From contig JAFKKL010000027.1 in assembly GCA_017305595.1 (NCBI GenBank), positions 1 through 32,555 of the forward strand: DNA of 32,555 bases. Direction: 5' to 3'. The notes beneath the pieces are model-generated. The model worked only from the letters and a program-made list of their open reading frames with translations, made no database searches and was not told the origin of the DNA. The position numbers and the translations under genes were made by a program. Each line of letters starts with the position of its first letter. Positions within the stretch are counted from its first letter, which is position 1. Positions 16,357 to 25,979 of the stretch are shown piece after piece. This DNA is from Hyphomicrobiales bacterium (GTDB taxonomy: Bacteria; Pseudomonadota; Alphaproteobacteria; Rhizobiales; Xanthobacteraceae).

Positions 16357-17154
16357 TTAGATCACGACGACACGCGCGCCGACATGGACACGCTCGTACA
16401 GATCAATGACATCCTGGTTGCGCATGCGGATGCAGCCGGACGAGACGTTGGTGCCGATGGTCCAAGGCTCGTTCGAGCCATGGATGCGATAGAGCGACGA
16501 GCCGAGATACATCGCGCGCGCGCCGAGCGGATTTTCCGGTCCGCCCTCCATGAAGCGCGGCAGATCGGGGCGACGCTTGAGCATCTCCGCCGGCGGCGTC
16601 CATGACGGCCATTCCTTTTTCGCGGTGATTGACTTCACGCCCGACCAGGCAAAGCCGGGGCGGCCGACACCGATGCCGTAGCGCAACGCGGTGCCACCCG
16701 GCTGCACGAGGTAAAGAAACTTGTTGGGCGTATCGACCACGATGGTACCCGCGCGCTCCTTGCCGTGATACTCAACGAGTTGCTTTTCGTATTTCGGATC
16801 GAAGCCCGGACGCGCCGCTTCCATCGGATCGCTACGACCATACATCGCCTGTTGCGGCACCGGCTGCCGCGTCATCTGCTCGGGTGACGGCGGATAGACT
16901 GGCCGGCGATCATAGGATGGCTGCGCGTGATAACCACGCGGCTGCGTCTGCTCGTCACCGAACAGGAATTCAATGAAGCCGCCGCCCATGTTCGAGCGTT
17001 GCGCATAGGCAATCTGTGTCGGCGCTGGCTGGCCGGCATAGACTGGGGCCGACGTCGCGACCGGATACGATCTCTCGAACGCGGCGGCGGGGCAGAGCCC
17101 CGCGCCCAAACCAACCGCGCCAACGCACATCATCAAGGAGACATTCTTCAACAT
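16357..17154 (-). CDS. L,D-transpeptidase (YkuD domain), exported
   Basis: A 265-residue periplasmic enzyme that makes 3-3 peptidoglycan crosslinks or attaches proteins to the wall. A signal peptide is visible (MLKNVSLMMCVGAVGLGAGLCPAAA). A Pro/Tyr/Gln-rich linker of about 100 residues follows. The YkuD domain runs from about residue 130 (GTIVVDTPNKFLYLVQPGG) to the end, with the active site HGSN (225-228) and SSGCIRM (238-244); the catalytic Cys is C241. A longer frame reaches 17211, but ATG 17154 starts the signal peptide directly. Polar-growing Rhizobiales rely heavily on L,D-crosslinks, which fits. It is divergent from the CheZ-like gene. Confidence 0.93.
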   Translation of the reverse strand: MLKNVSLMMCVGAVGLGAGLCPAAAFERSYPVATSAPVYAGQPAPTQIAYAQRSNMGGGFIEFLFGDEQTQPRGYHAQPSYDRRPVYPPSPEQMTRQPVPQQAMYGRSDPMEAARPGFDPKYEKQLVEYHGKERAGTIVVDTPNKFLYLVQPGGTALRYGIGVGRPGFAWSGVKSITAKKEWPSWTPPAEMLKRRPDLPRFMEGGPENPLGARAMYLGSSLYRIHGSNEPWTIGTNVSSGCIRMRNQDVIDLYERVHVGARVVVI

Positions 17155-17438
17155 CGACGTACTCTGCACTGTTTCGTCGTGAATGGCCGCGAGGCCGCGG
17201 CGTGGAACCAATAGAGTCTAAAACCGCGTCGGTTTGGTAAACGGAACCGGCTTTCGGATTCACCACACCCGACGAAAGCCCGCGTTCTTGTGGACAGCGT
17301 TTATTTTCCGTCAATACCGGCCGGTGATGGTTAATCAGTGGTTGGCGCGAAATCTATGCAACGAAGTTCCCGCTGTGAACCTCGCGTTAAAGGCCGGTGC
17401 TTTACAACGCTTCGTAGTAATTTGCGGGGATGGGGTCG

Positions 17439-18197
17439 ATGGTTCAGCGCAAGCGCTTTCGCATTGAGGATATTGTCGGCGGCACGCCGATTCCGGACGA
17501 GGCAAACAACGACGCCATTCCGACACACAGCCAGATCATGGCGGAGTTGCGCGCGATCCGCGACCAGATGGCGAAGCCGGATCATGGCGGAATAGCTCAT
17601 AACGAAGATATGCCGCGACAAACCTCCGAGGCCCAGATCCTGCTGCAGACCTACCGGGCGCAGATCGAGCAGTGCGAGAAGCTGAAGGTCGAACTCGACC
17701 TGATCTACGACGCCATCAACCGCACCAAGCAGGAAATCGCCGTATTGCACGGCAAGAGCTTTAGCGGCGCGGAAATGGCGAAAGTTACCGGTGAACTCGG
17801 CGCTGTTGTTGGCGGCACCGAGGAAGCCACGCAACAGATTCTGGAAGCCGCGGAAGCAATCGACCAGTCGGCCTCGGCGCTCGCCAGCGGCACCTCGACC
17901 GATCAGCAGCATCGGCTCAGCGAAGAAATCCAGGACCGAGTCGTCGCGATCTTCGAGGCCTGCAATTTCCAGGACCTCACCGGACAGCGCATCAACAAGG
18001 TGATGAACACGATGAAGTTCATCGAGCATCACATCAATGTCATGATGGATATCTGGGGTGGCGTCGATGCCATCAAGGCACATGCGCCAGCGGCCATCGA
18101 TGATCGCGTCGGCGATGCGCGCCTGCTCAACGGCCCGAAGAGCGTGGGCGAGACCGATCACGCCTCGCAGGACGATATCGACGCGATGTTTGGCTGA
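17439..18197 (+). CDS. CheZ-type protein phosphatase
   Basis: A 252-residue, mostly helical protein of the CheZ family. CheZ dephosphorylates CheY-P. The phosphatase helix is intact: IFEACNFQDLTGQRINKVM (residues 171-189), where D179 and Q183 match the D-x3-Q pair that acts in E. coli CheZ. The C-terminal DDIDAMFG resembles the CheY-binding tail of CheZ. A long helical hairpin (about 60-200) with glutamine/glutamate-rich heptads precedes and includes it. The N-terminal MVQRKRFRIEDIV is conserved in the alphaproteobacterial version. I chose ATG 17439 because GCGGGGA lies 8 bases upstream; ATG 17430 is in frame but leaves that site no spacing. No other chemotaxis gene is nearby, so its response-regulator partner is unknown. 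Confidence 0.82.
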   Translation: MVQRKRFRIEDIVGGTPIPDEANNDAIPTHSQIMAELRAIRDQMAKPDHGGIAHNEDMPRQTSEAQILLQTYRAQIEQCEKLKVELDLIYDAINRTKQEIAVLHGKSFSGAEMAKVTGELGAVVGGTEEATQQILEAAEAIDQSASALASGTSTDQQHRLSEEIQDRVVAIFEACNFQDLTGQRINKVMNTMKFIEHHINVMMDIWGGVDAIKAHAPAAIDDRVGDARLLNGPKSVGETDHASQDDIDAMFG

Positions 18198-18243
18198 ACG
18201 CCAGATCCCGCCACCGCAACTAAATGCGCAGGTAGGTTTCGGC

Positions 18244-19452
18244 CTACCTTCGCGACGGCGCGGACGGCAGGCGAAGCGCCAGCAGGCAACTGAGCGCCGC
18301 CAGCGCGCCGACGGCTCCCAACTCCAAAACCGTTCTATCGGACAAGCGTTCCGCCGCCGCGGCGACGGCGAACGGCGCCGATGCTTGCAACAGCAGCGCC
18401 GGCCGCGCGATGCGTCCGATCACCCGGCCGTAGCCGGTGGGACCGAACATCGCCAGCGGGACCGCGCCGCGCGCAATCGTCATCACGCCGTTGGCGGCGC
18501 CGAACAGGATGCAAAACAACCCGGCCACGACGACGGATATGCCGGTCACTGCCAGCGACGCGAAAGCAATGACCATGCAGATTACGGCGGCCCGCGCCAC
18601 CCACAGCGGACTGGTCTTGCTCGCGAAGGTGAAGTCACCCAGCCGCGCCATCACCTGCGCCGGTCCGAACAGCGCACCAAGGGTCACCACCGTAGCGGCA
18701 TCAATTCCCCCGCGCTCCAGCATCGCCAGCAAATTCGAGGTGACGCCTGACAGCAGGAAGGCATGGCAGGCGAAGGCTGCCGCCAGCAAAACAAACGGCC
18801 AGCCGTGAGGCGACAGGAACGCCTTCGCCGCTGGCGTTGCGCTGGCCTGTGCGGGCAACGGAGTATTCGGCACAGCGCGCGGCAATGCGAATGCATGCAG
18901 CGGCGCGATCACCAGCCCGAGCACGATCGCAAACACGATATAAGTGCCACGCCATCCGAACTGCGCGAGCAGCACATGCGTCGCTGGCCATCCCACCGTG
19001 GATGCGAAACCGCCCGCGAACGTCACGAAGGTGATCTGCCGCCGGGCAGTCGCGCCAAAGATGCGCGTCAGCGTGGTGAAGGCAGGATCGTAGAGCGTCG
19101 ACGACATCGCCGCCCCGATCAGCAACCAGCACAGCAAGTAGGCTTGCCAGTGATCGGCGAGCGCCAGTCCGATCATGCCCGCCATTCCGGCGAGCGCGCC
19201 GAGGGACATCACCCGGTTGCCGCCGTAGCGATCGATCAGGCCGCACGAGGTCGGCGACAACAACCCCGATGTCGCCAGCGCGACCGATAGCCCGCTCATG
19301 CAAAAGGCCAACGACCAACCCCGCTCGGCCGCGATCAACGGCATCATCAGCACGGGCGGGTAGATCAGGATTCCCCAGCCGAGAATCTGGGTAAACGACA
19401 GGACAGTGACAGCGCGCCCCGGCCCGGCAATCAGATCGCGAGGCCAGGACAT
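18244..19452 (-). CDS. MFS transporter
   Basis: A 402-residue inner-membrane carrier with about 12 hydrophobic helices. Features of the major facilitator superfamily include GLIDRYGGNRVMSLGALAGM (loop 2-3 motif of the G-x3-D-R-x-G type, near residues 75-95), FVTFAGGFASTVGWPATHVLLAQFGWRGTYIVFAIVLG in helices 4-6, and a central loop of about 25 residues rich in Pro/Ala. The substrate is unknown; the layout resembles the monocarboxylate/oxalate-formate branch, but this is weak. It starts at ATG 19452, 49 bases downstream of the lipoprotein gene on the same strand, and probably shares its transcript. It converges on the CheZ-like gene. Confidence 0.88.
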   Translation of the reverse strand: MSWPRDLIAGPGRAVTVLSFTQILGWGILIYPPVLMMPLIAAERGWSLAFCMSGLSVALATSGLLSPTSCGLIDRYGGNRVMSLGALAGMAGMIGLALADHWQAYLLCWLLIGAAMSSTLYDPAFTTLTRIFGATARRQITFVTFAGGFASTVGWPATHVLLAQFGWRGTYIVFAIVLGLVIAPLHAFALPRAVPNTPLPAQASATPAAKAFLSPHGWPFVLLAAAFACHAFLLSGVTSNLLAMLERGGIDAATVVTLGALFGPAQVMARLGDFTFASKTSPLWVARAAVICMVIAFASLAVTGISVVVAGLFCILFGAANGVMTIARGAVPLAMFGPTGYGRVIGRIARPALLLQASAPFAVAAAAERLSDRTVLELGAVGALAALSCLLALRLPSAPSRR

Positions 19453-19501
19453 CGCATCACGCCATCACATCAGGTCAGGGCAGGACATTCCACTCGCCGG
19501 A

Positions 19502-20014
19502 TCAGGCGTGCGGCGCGCAGCGGACGTAGACCATGTTGCCGTAGCGGGTGCCGGCATCCTTGTCGATGAAGCGCGTGACCAGCACGCGGCCATCGAACGA
19601 GATGATCTCGCGGTCTTTCTCGCCGCCGGCCGGCCCTTCCGGTCCGATATAATTCTTGCCGCTTTGGCTGCCCTTCAACCGCAGTTCCTGCGGGGTCGCC
19701 TCGTCGGCGAGATGCATGATGACGCCGCCATTGGCGCCCTGGCCGATCACGTAAGGATTCTTGCACTGGCCTTTGGCGGCCGCTTCGGTGCGCGCCCGGT
19801 CGTTCGGGTTTTGATAGGAGGCAAGGCCCCAGCGCCCAACAAGTTCGCTCGGCCGGATCGTCGAGGGAATTTCCGGCGGCGCGGCCGGCTCCGGCACGGC
19901 AGCCGGCTGCGAGGTTCCAAAGGTCTCGCATCCCGCGAGGAAGACCGCAAACAGCGACACCAGACCGGCATTGAGCAGTTTGCGCCCGTGACGAAATTTC
20001 GTATCGACCATCAT
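19502..20014 (-). CDS. Conserved lipoprotein of unknown function
   Basis: A 170-residue protein. Residues 1-29 form a lipoprotein signal: basic HGRK, the hydrophobic run LLNAGLVSLFAVFLAG and the lipobox Cys29 (LAGC). A short Pro/Ala spacer leads to a compact domain: IRPSELVGRWGLASYQN, GQCKNPYVIGQGANGGVIMHLADE, GPEGPAGGEKDREIISFDGRVLVTRF and GNMVYVRC. I do not recognise the function. A longer frame to 20128 exists, but ATG 20014 (or the adjacent ATG 20011) begins the signal, with GGGGGA just upstream. The gene is divergent from groES and precedes the MFS gene. Confidence 0.8.
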   Translation of the reverse strand: MMVDTKFRHGRKLLNAGLVSLFAVFLAGCETFGTSQPAAVPEPAAPPEIPSTIRPSELVGRWGLASYQNPNDRARTEAAAKGQCKNPYVIGQGANGGVIMHLADEATPQELRLKGSQSGKNYIGPEGPAGGEKDREIISFDGRVLVTRFIDKDAGTRYGNMVYVRCAPHA

Positions 20015-20162
20015 ATCCCCCGAGCGAGCTTGCCTTCTCGCCGAATGTGCCGGACAACCCGCCCGTCCTGCCGAAGCAATGTTACAACCGCCGGCGACGT
20101 CATGGTTATCGCCGAGTTTATTCACCATGCGCGATTCGTCTCACCAAGGCCTTAAGCCCTTG

Positions 20163-20192
20163 CTTGACAGGATCAGCCGCAGCCCATATTTC
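20163..20192 (+). promoter_or_regulatory. groESL promoter
   Basis: CTTGACA (20163-20169) is followed by CCATATTTC (20184-20192). Read as a housekeeping promoter, TTGACA and TATTTC are 17 bases apart. Read as a heat-shock promoter, CTTG and CCATATT are 17 bases apart, close to the alphaproteobacterial RpoH pattern CTTG-N17-CYTATNT. Either reading places the CIRCE operator just downstream, at the transcription start. Confidence 0.6.
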
Positions 20193-20201
20193 GACCCTTG
20201 A

Positions 20202-20228
20202 TTGGCACTCTCGGCTTCCGATTGCCAA
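20202..20228. promoter_or_regulatory. CIRCE operator (HrcA binding site) of groESL
   Basis: TTGGCACTC, nine bases, then GATTGCCAA: the arms pair with one mismatch and match the CIRCE consensus TTAGCACTC-N9-GAGTGCTAA with a few changes. CIRCE is the binding site of the HrcA repressor, which is released on heat shock. It lies 96 bases before the groES start. Confidence 0.82.
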
Positions 20229-20323
20229 AACGCGGCGCGCCGATCCGGTGACAACCGCAACCCGGCACCGCACCCACGCATTTACAGGCGATTCAGACCG
20301 TAACCGAACCTCAAAGGAACGTC

Positions 20324-20620
20324 ATGGCTAAAACCAAATTTCGTCCACTGCATGACCGTGTCGTGGTGAAGCGTATCGACGCCGAAGAAAAAACCAAGGG
20401 CGGCATCATTATCCCGGACAGCGCCAAGGAAAAGCCCTCCGAGGGCCAAGTGGTGGCGGTTGGCCCCGGCGGTCGCGACGAAGCCGGCAAGCTGATCCCG
20501 ATCGACATCAAGGTCGGCGACCGCGTGCTGTTCGGCAAATGGTCCGGCACCGAGATCAAGCTCGATGGCGAGGACCTGCTGATCATGAAAGAATCCGACA
20601 TCATGGGCGTGGTGGGCTAA
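20324..20620 (+). CDS. groES: Co-chaperonin GroES
   Basis: A 98-residue Hsp10 that forms the heptameric lid of the GroEL cage in the cytosol. [13 protein letters not shown] (residues 6-18) begins the beta-barrel; the mobile loop that docks on GroEL runs through [18 protein letters not shown] (21-38) with the hydrophobic GGIII anchor. [35 protein letters not shown] completes the fold. The length is typical. AAAGGA (20311-20318 region) precedes ATG 20324. It is the first gene of the groESL operon, controlled by the promoter and CIRCE operator upstream. Confidence 0.98.
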   Translation: MAKTKFRPLHDRVVVKRIDAEEKTKGGIIIPDSAKEKPSEGQVVAVGPGGRDEAGKLIPIDIKVGDRVLFGKWSGTEIKLDGEDLLIMKESDIMGVVG

Positions 20621-20644
20621 GCCACCTTTATCCAAATTCACTGA

Positions 20645-22432
<1,788 letters not shown>

Positions 22433-22466
22433 TCCGACTCACTCCCGACCACTTCAACAAAATGCG

Positions 22467-22490
22467 AAGGCCGCCCTCGGGCGGCCTTTT
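22467..22490 (+). terminator. groESL terminator
   Basis: AAGGCCGCCC and GGGCGGCCTT are perfect inverses separated by two bases, followed by more T residues. This is a standard intrinsic terminator 35 bases after the groEL stop. Confidence 0.88.
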
Positions 22491-22621
22491 GCTCGACAAT
22501 CATCGTTGCCGCCCATCCGCTGACGTGGCTGCGCGCGGCGGAAAGCCACGACAAACTCCATTTCGGATTTCGACGCGCATGCACTAAACTCCACCGCGTT
22601 CCTTTCAAGAGAGACATTCTC

Positions 22622-23818
22622 ATGCGCGTGATTTCTGCCTATCTGATCGGCCTGACGGTAGCGGCTGCCGGATCGGCGATGGCCCAGAACAAAACCAACG
22701 CAAAGCTCCCAGCATCGAGCAACGAGACGCGCTATTTCACATCCATCGATGGCTTGATGGATGGCAATGCCGATGTGATTCTCAGGGAGAATTATCAGGG
22801 CAAGACGGTCACCTCCGCGGTGCTCGACGTATGTTACCCCGCAGCCAAAGGCTCAGACCGCAAGGATCGCTTCGTCGTCAATCTTGCCGTCAATGGCCAG
22901 ACCATGACTGGCACCACCCAAAGCATCGGCGATAAGCTGCCGGTCTCGGTGAACCTGACACGGAAGCAGACCGGCGACACCTACGAGTTCAAAGGCCAGA
23001 TTCGCGTCGGGCAAACCGCAACCAATGTTGTCTCGACCGACAACGCCGATCTCAGCGAGAAGGAATTCCGCGAAAACCAGACTAACGACGACGGCATCGT
23101 TCCCGCGCCGCAGGATTTCACGCAGGTGTCGCCGGAAGCCATCGCCGTCAAGGTCAAGCTCGACAACGCGGCTGACCTGCTGAAATACCTCAAGGGCCAG
23201 AATGTCGGAGTTGCCGTCAATAGTCTGGCAGTCTCATGCGAGTCGCTCCGCAGCGGCCAGATGACGCTCAACCTCAGCATCGATCCGCAACGCGCCGCCG
23301 ATCTGCTCGCCACCGTCAAGACGCAGCCGGGCGTGACCGGCGCGGGCTGGACCAGCGGGCTGTTCGATATGGAGCGCACCGTTCGCTTTGCCGCGGCGGA
23401 TTGGCAAGAAGGCACCAAGCCCAATCGCGACAAGCTGGCCGCGGCAATCGGAGCCGTTGCGGCAAAGGTCTTGTCGGCCAAACTGGTTTCCTCGGCATGG
23501 AGCGACGACACCGGGAAATTGACGCTGCTGCTCAAGCGACCCAGCGACATGTTTCCGGCATTGAACCTCACCGAAACCGTCGAACTGAATGCGATGGTCG
23601 CGCCAGACCAACCGGGCACATCCGGTCATCTCATGCTGTGGATCAGCGCGCCATCGATCACCACAGCCGATGATTCAACGCCGCCGAGACTCAACCTGAT
23701 CGATAGCAGCAGCGACGACGACGAGGGCGACCAGAACGACGAATACGGAATCGTCGATGCCCTTGCAAAGGAATTCAAGGCACAACGTTGGGATCTCGAA
23801 AACACGGTTTGGAAATAG
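22622..23818 (+). CDS. Secreted protein of unknown function
   Basis: A 398-residue protein I do not recognise. A signal peptide is clear (MRVISAYLIGLTVAAAGSAMA, cleaved before QN at about residue 21). The mature protein is rich in beta-type sequence, with no membrane segment. Blocks such as DGLMDGNADVILRENYQGKTVTSAVLDVCYP and FVVNLAVNGQTMTGTTQSIGDKLPVSVNLTRKQ look like beta-sandwich strands. The middle, VAVNSLAVSCESLRSGQMTLNLSIDPQRAADLLATVKTQPGV, is a second region. The C-terminal part has an acidic low-complexity run (DSSSDDDEGDQNDEYG) followed by a short basic/aromatic end (EFKAQRWDLENTVWK). Two or three cysteines could pair in the periplasm. The start is ATG 22622. It follows the groEL terminator and stands alone. 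Confidence 0.75.
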   Translation: MRVISAYLIGLTVAAAGSAMAQNKTNAKLPASSNETRYFTSIDGLMDGNADVILRENYQGKTVTSAVLDVCYPAAKGSDRKDRFVVNLAVNGQTMTGTTQSIGDKLPVSVNLTRKQTGDTYEFKGQIRVGQTATNVVSTDNADLSEKEFRENQTNDDGIVPAPQDFTQVSPEAIAVKVKLDNAADLLKYLKGQNVGVAVNSLAVSCESLRSGQMTLNLSIDPQRAADLLATVKTQPGVTGAGWTSGLFDMERTVRFAAADWQEGTKPNRDKLAAAIGAVAAKVLSAKLVSSAWSDDTGKLTLLLKRPSDMFPALNLTETVELNAMVAPDQPGTSGHLMLWISAPSITTADDSTPPRLNLIDSSSDDDEGDQNDEYGIVDALAKEFKAQRWDLENTVWK

Positions 23819-23929
23819 CAGGCTCGGGCGCGTTCTGCTGAGCTTCTACATTCATCATGCACTCACCCCTTCACGATCGATGACGGCGGCAAGCCGACGC
23901 GCCGCGAGCGTCGGCAATACGGACTTTCG

Positions 23930-25387
23930 ATGACGCACTATGACGCCGTGGTCGTTGGCGCCGGGCTCGGAGGCTTGACCGCAGCAGCCATTCTGGCCCG
24001 GGCCGGTCGCAAGATACTGGTAATCGAGCGCGGCAATTCGGTCGGCGGAGCCGCGTCGAGTTACATGGTCGGCGATCTGTTCGTCGAGGGATCGCTACAC
24101 GAGACCAGCAATCCAGTGCTGCCCACCGATCCGAAGCACGATATTCTCAATCGCGCAGGCGTGCGCGGTGCGGTCGAATGGGTCCCGTCCAAGAACTTCT
24201 ACGAAGTACGCGGCGGGCCATTTCCCGAGCCGTTCGCGTTACCCGATAACTTTATCGATGCCGGCAGCGCTCTTGTTGCGCGATTCCCCAATCATCGCGC
24301 GGCAATCCGACAGTTGATCGACGAGATGCGCGCGGCCACTTCCGGGGTCGACGATGCTCATGTCACAAATGACGGGTCATCGCTTGCGCAACGACTCGAT
24401 GCGCTGTTCGGCGACGATGAAGCGATCAAATGCGCCGTCGCAGCCAACCTCTGCTATTACCACGACGATCCTGCATCGCTGCCGTGGCATGTCTTCGCGC
24501 GAGCGCAGGGGCGCTATCTTTTGAACGGCGCATGCTTCGTTCGCGGCGGCTCCCAGCGTTTATCGAGCGCTCTGGCGAGGTCGATCCGTGCTGCCGGCGG
24601 GGCCGTGCTGCTCCGTCGCGTCGCGACGAGCTTCGCGTTTGGAATCAACGACAATCCTGTCGGTATCACCCACACTGCGCGTGACGGCGGCGATCCGCAG
24701 ACCGCCGCCTGCGATCGTATCATCATCAACGCAGCACCGACCGCAGCGACACCGATGCTGCCCGATTTCATCGCTACGCGCTGGTCGCAGGTTTACGCGC
24801 AACGCCAACCGTCGATCTCGCTGTTCACACTGACCTTGGGATTAACGGAATCTCCGCGCCGCTATGGCATCACCAGCTATTCGACACAATTGCTGCCGGA
24901 CTGGATGACGCGCTTTCCCGACTATGCCGCAGCAACCCGACTGATGGCGAACGAGCCAGGCAACCGCATGCCGCCACTGGCGATTGCCAATTACGATGCG
25001 ATCGATGCCGGGATTCCGGCTCCGCCCTTTACGTTGTCGATCATGGGACCAGATCATATCGACAACTGGCAAGAGGCAACCGCCGAACGCTATCACGCTA
25101 GGCGGACGAACTGGCGCACCGCGCTGCTGCGCCATCTCGATACGCACTTTCCCGGTTTGTCGAGTGCGATAGTCGCGTCGTCGTTCAACACCGCCCACTC
25201 GGTGCAGAGCTATCTCGCCGCGCCGCGCGCTGCGGTTTATGGCTTCGCGCCGAACACCGGTCCGGGGTCACCGCGCACGCCGTTGCCGCGCGTTTATCTT
25301 GCCTCCGCCTATGCCGGCTCCGGCGGTTACAGCGGGGTGATCGAGGCCGCCGGTGGGTGTGCGGACATTATTCTGAACGAAGGTTGA
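23930..25387 (+). CDS. FAD-dependent oxidoreductase of the phytoene desaturase/carotenoid isomerase type
   Basis: A 485-residue flavoprotein of the CrtI/retinol saturase-like superfamily. The N-terminal Rossmann fold is clear: YDAVVVGAGLGGLTAAAILARAGRKILVIERG (residues 4-35), with GAGLGG for the FAD diphosphate and E33 for the ribose, then SVGGAASSY. The C-terminal FAD closure VYLASAYAGSGGYSGVIEAAGGCADIIL matches the family. The middle (FVRGGSQRLSSALARSIRAAGGAVLLRRV) is the usual GG-x-L helper. The substrate is unknown: no carotenoid or hopanoid genes are nearby, and family members also act on other polyenes and fatty or phenolic compounds. The start ATG 23930 has only a weak Shine-Dalgarno sequence. 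It is convergent with the next gene. Confidence 0.88.
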   Translation: MTHYDAVVVGAGLGGLTAAAILARAGRKILVIERGNSVGGAASSYMVGDLFVEGSLHETSNPVLPTDPKHDILNRAGVRGAVEWVPSKNFYEVRGGPFPEPFALPDNFIDAGSALVARFPNHRAAIRQLIDEMRAATSGVDDAHVTNDGSSLAQRLDALFGDDEAIKCAVAANLCYYHDDPASLPWHVFARAQGRYLLNGACFVRGGSQRLSSALARSIRAAGGAVLLRRVATSFAFGINDNPVGITHTARDGGDPQTAACDRIIINAAPTAATPMLPDFIATRWSQVYAQRQPSISLFTLTLGLTESPRRYGITSYSTQLLPDWMTRFPDYAAATRLMANEPGNRMPPLAIANYDAIDAGIPAPPFTLSIMGPDHIDNWQEATAERYHARRTNWRTALLRHLDTHFPGLSSAIVASSFNTAHSVQSYLAAPRAAVYGFAPNTGPGSPRTPLPRVYLASAYAGSGGYSGVIEAAGGCADIILNEG

Positions 25388-25417
25388 GATGCGTGAGACG
25401 CACTGCACGCGACATCG

Positions 25418-25828
25418 CTAGTTCGTATTCAAATGAAACCGCAAGCTCGTGCGGCCTGTAAAGGTGACGTAATCACCCTTCCGCGCCCAGGTGCTTGCGT
25501 CAGCCAATTCCGCCAGCAAAGCATCGTCCATCTGCACCTGCGCCGGTGAGCACGTCCGATTGTCCATCGCGCCCGGAACAAAGATCACGGTATTACCCGC
25601 GACGGAGAACTGCCCCACTCCGCCCTTGCACCACAGCTCCAGCCTGACCTCGCCGCGATCGCCGATCTCGAGATTGGGAATTCGCTTGGAGCCCGGTTGC
25701 GGCGGCACGTCCAATGTCATCTCCAAGCCGAACGGGAATTCGTCCGCCGCCAGCGCGGGAGTCAAACCGCAACTGATCGTCAGGAAAATCATTCCCGCCA
25801 ACGTCGTTTTGAAATAAGCAACAATCAT
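25418..25828 (-). CDS. Small exported META-like protein
   Basis: A 136-residue protein with a signal peptide (MIVAYFKTTLAGMIFLTISCGLTPALA). The mature part, ELWCKGGVGQFSVAGNTVIFVPGAMDNRTCSP followed by STWARKGDYVTFTGRTSLRFHLN, has the cysteine pair, strand pattern and W-x-GD-x-L-F-G ending of META/HslJ-like domains. In E. coli, HslJ is a heat-inducible envelope protein; the function here is not established. ATG 25828 is chosen over the in-frame GTG 25849 because AGAGG lies about 5 bases upstream. It is convergent with the FAD oxidoreductase gene. Confidence 0.7.
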   Translation of the reverse strand: MIVAYFKTTLAGMIFLTISCGLTPALAADEFPFGLEMTLDVPPQPGSKRIPNLEIGDRGEVRLELWCKGGVGQFSVAGNTVIFVPGAMDNRTCSPAQVQMDDALLAELADASTWARKGDYVTFTGRTSLRFHLNTN

Positions 25829-25925
25829 ACTGCCTCTCGTCAGGTTCACCGCGATAGAGATACCGGCGAAGTCTGTTGATCAAATACCGTCATCGTCAAG
25901 GCAACGACAACATAACTTTCGGCAA

Positions 25926-25957
25926 CAAAAATCCCCGCGGCCTTCGCCGCAGGGATT
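25926..25957 (-). terminator. Terminator of the lactate/glycolate permease gene
   Basis: On the minus strand AATCCCTGCGGC, a GAAG loop and GCCGCGGGGATT form a 12-base-pair stem (one U-G pair), then TTT. It lies 23 bases after the permease stop. Confidence 0.85.
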
Positions 25958-25979
25958 CTTGCTTCTTGGAGGCTATCGT

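Noticed and set aside
18230-18249. Hairpin AGGTAGG-TTTCGG-CCTACCT between the CheZ-like and MFS genes
   Set aside because: It is placed well for a convergent terminator, but the stem is only seven base pairs, overlaps the MFS stop codon and has no T-run; too weak to list.
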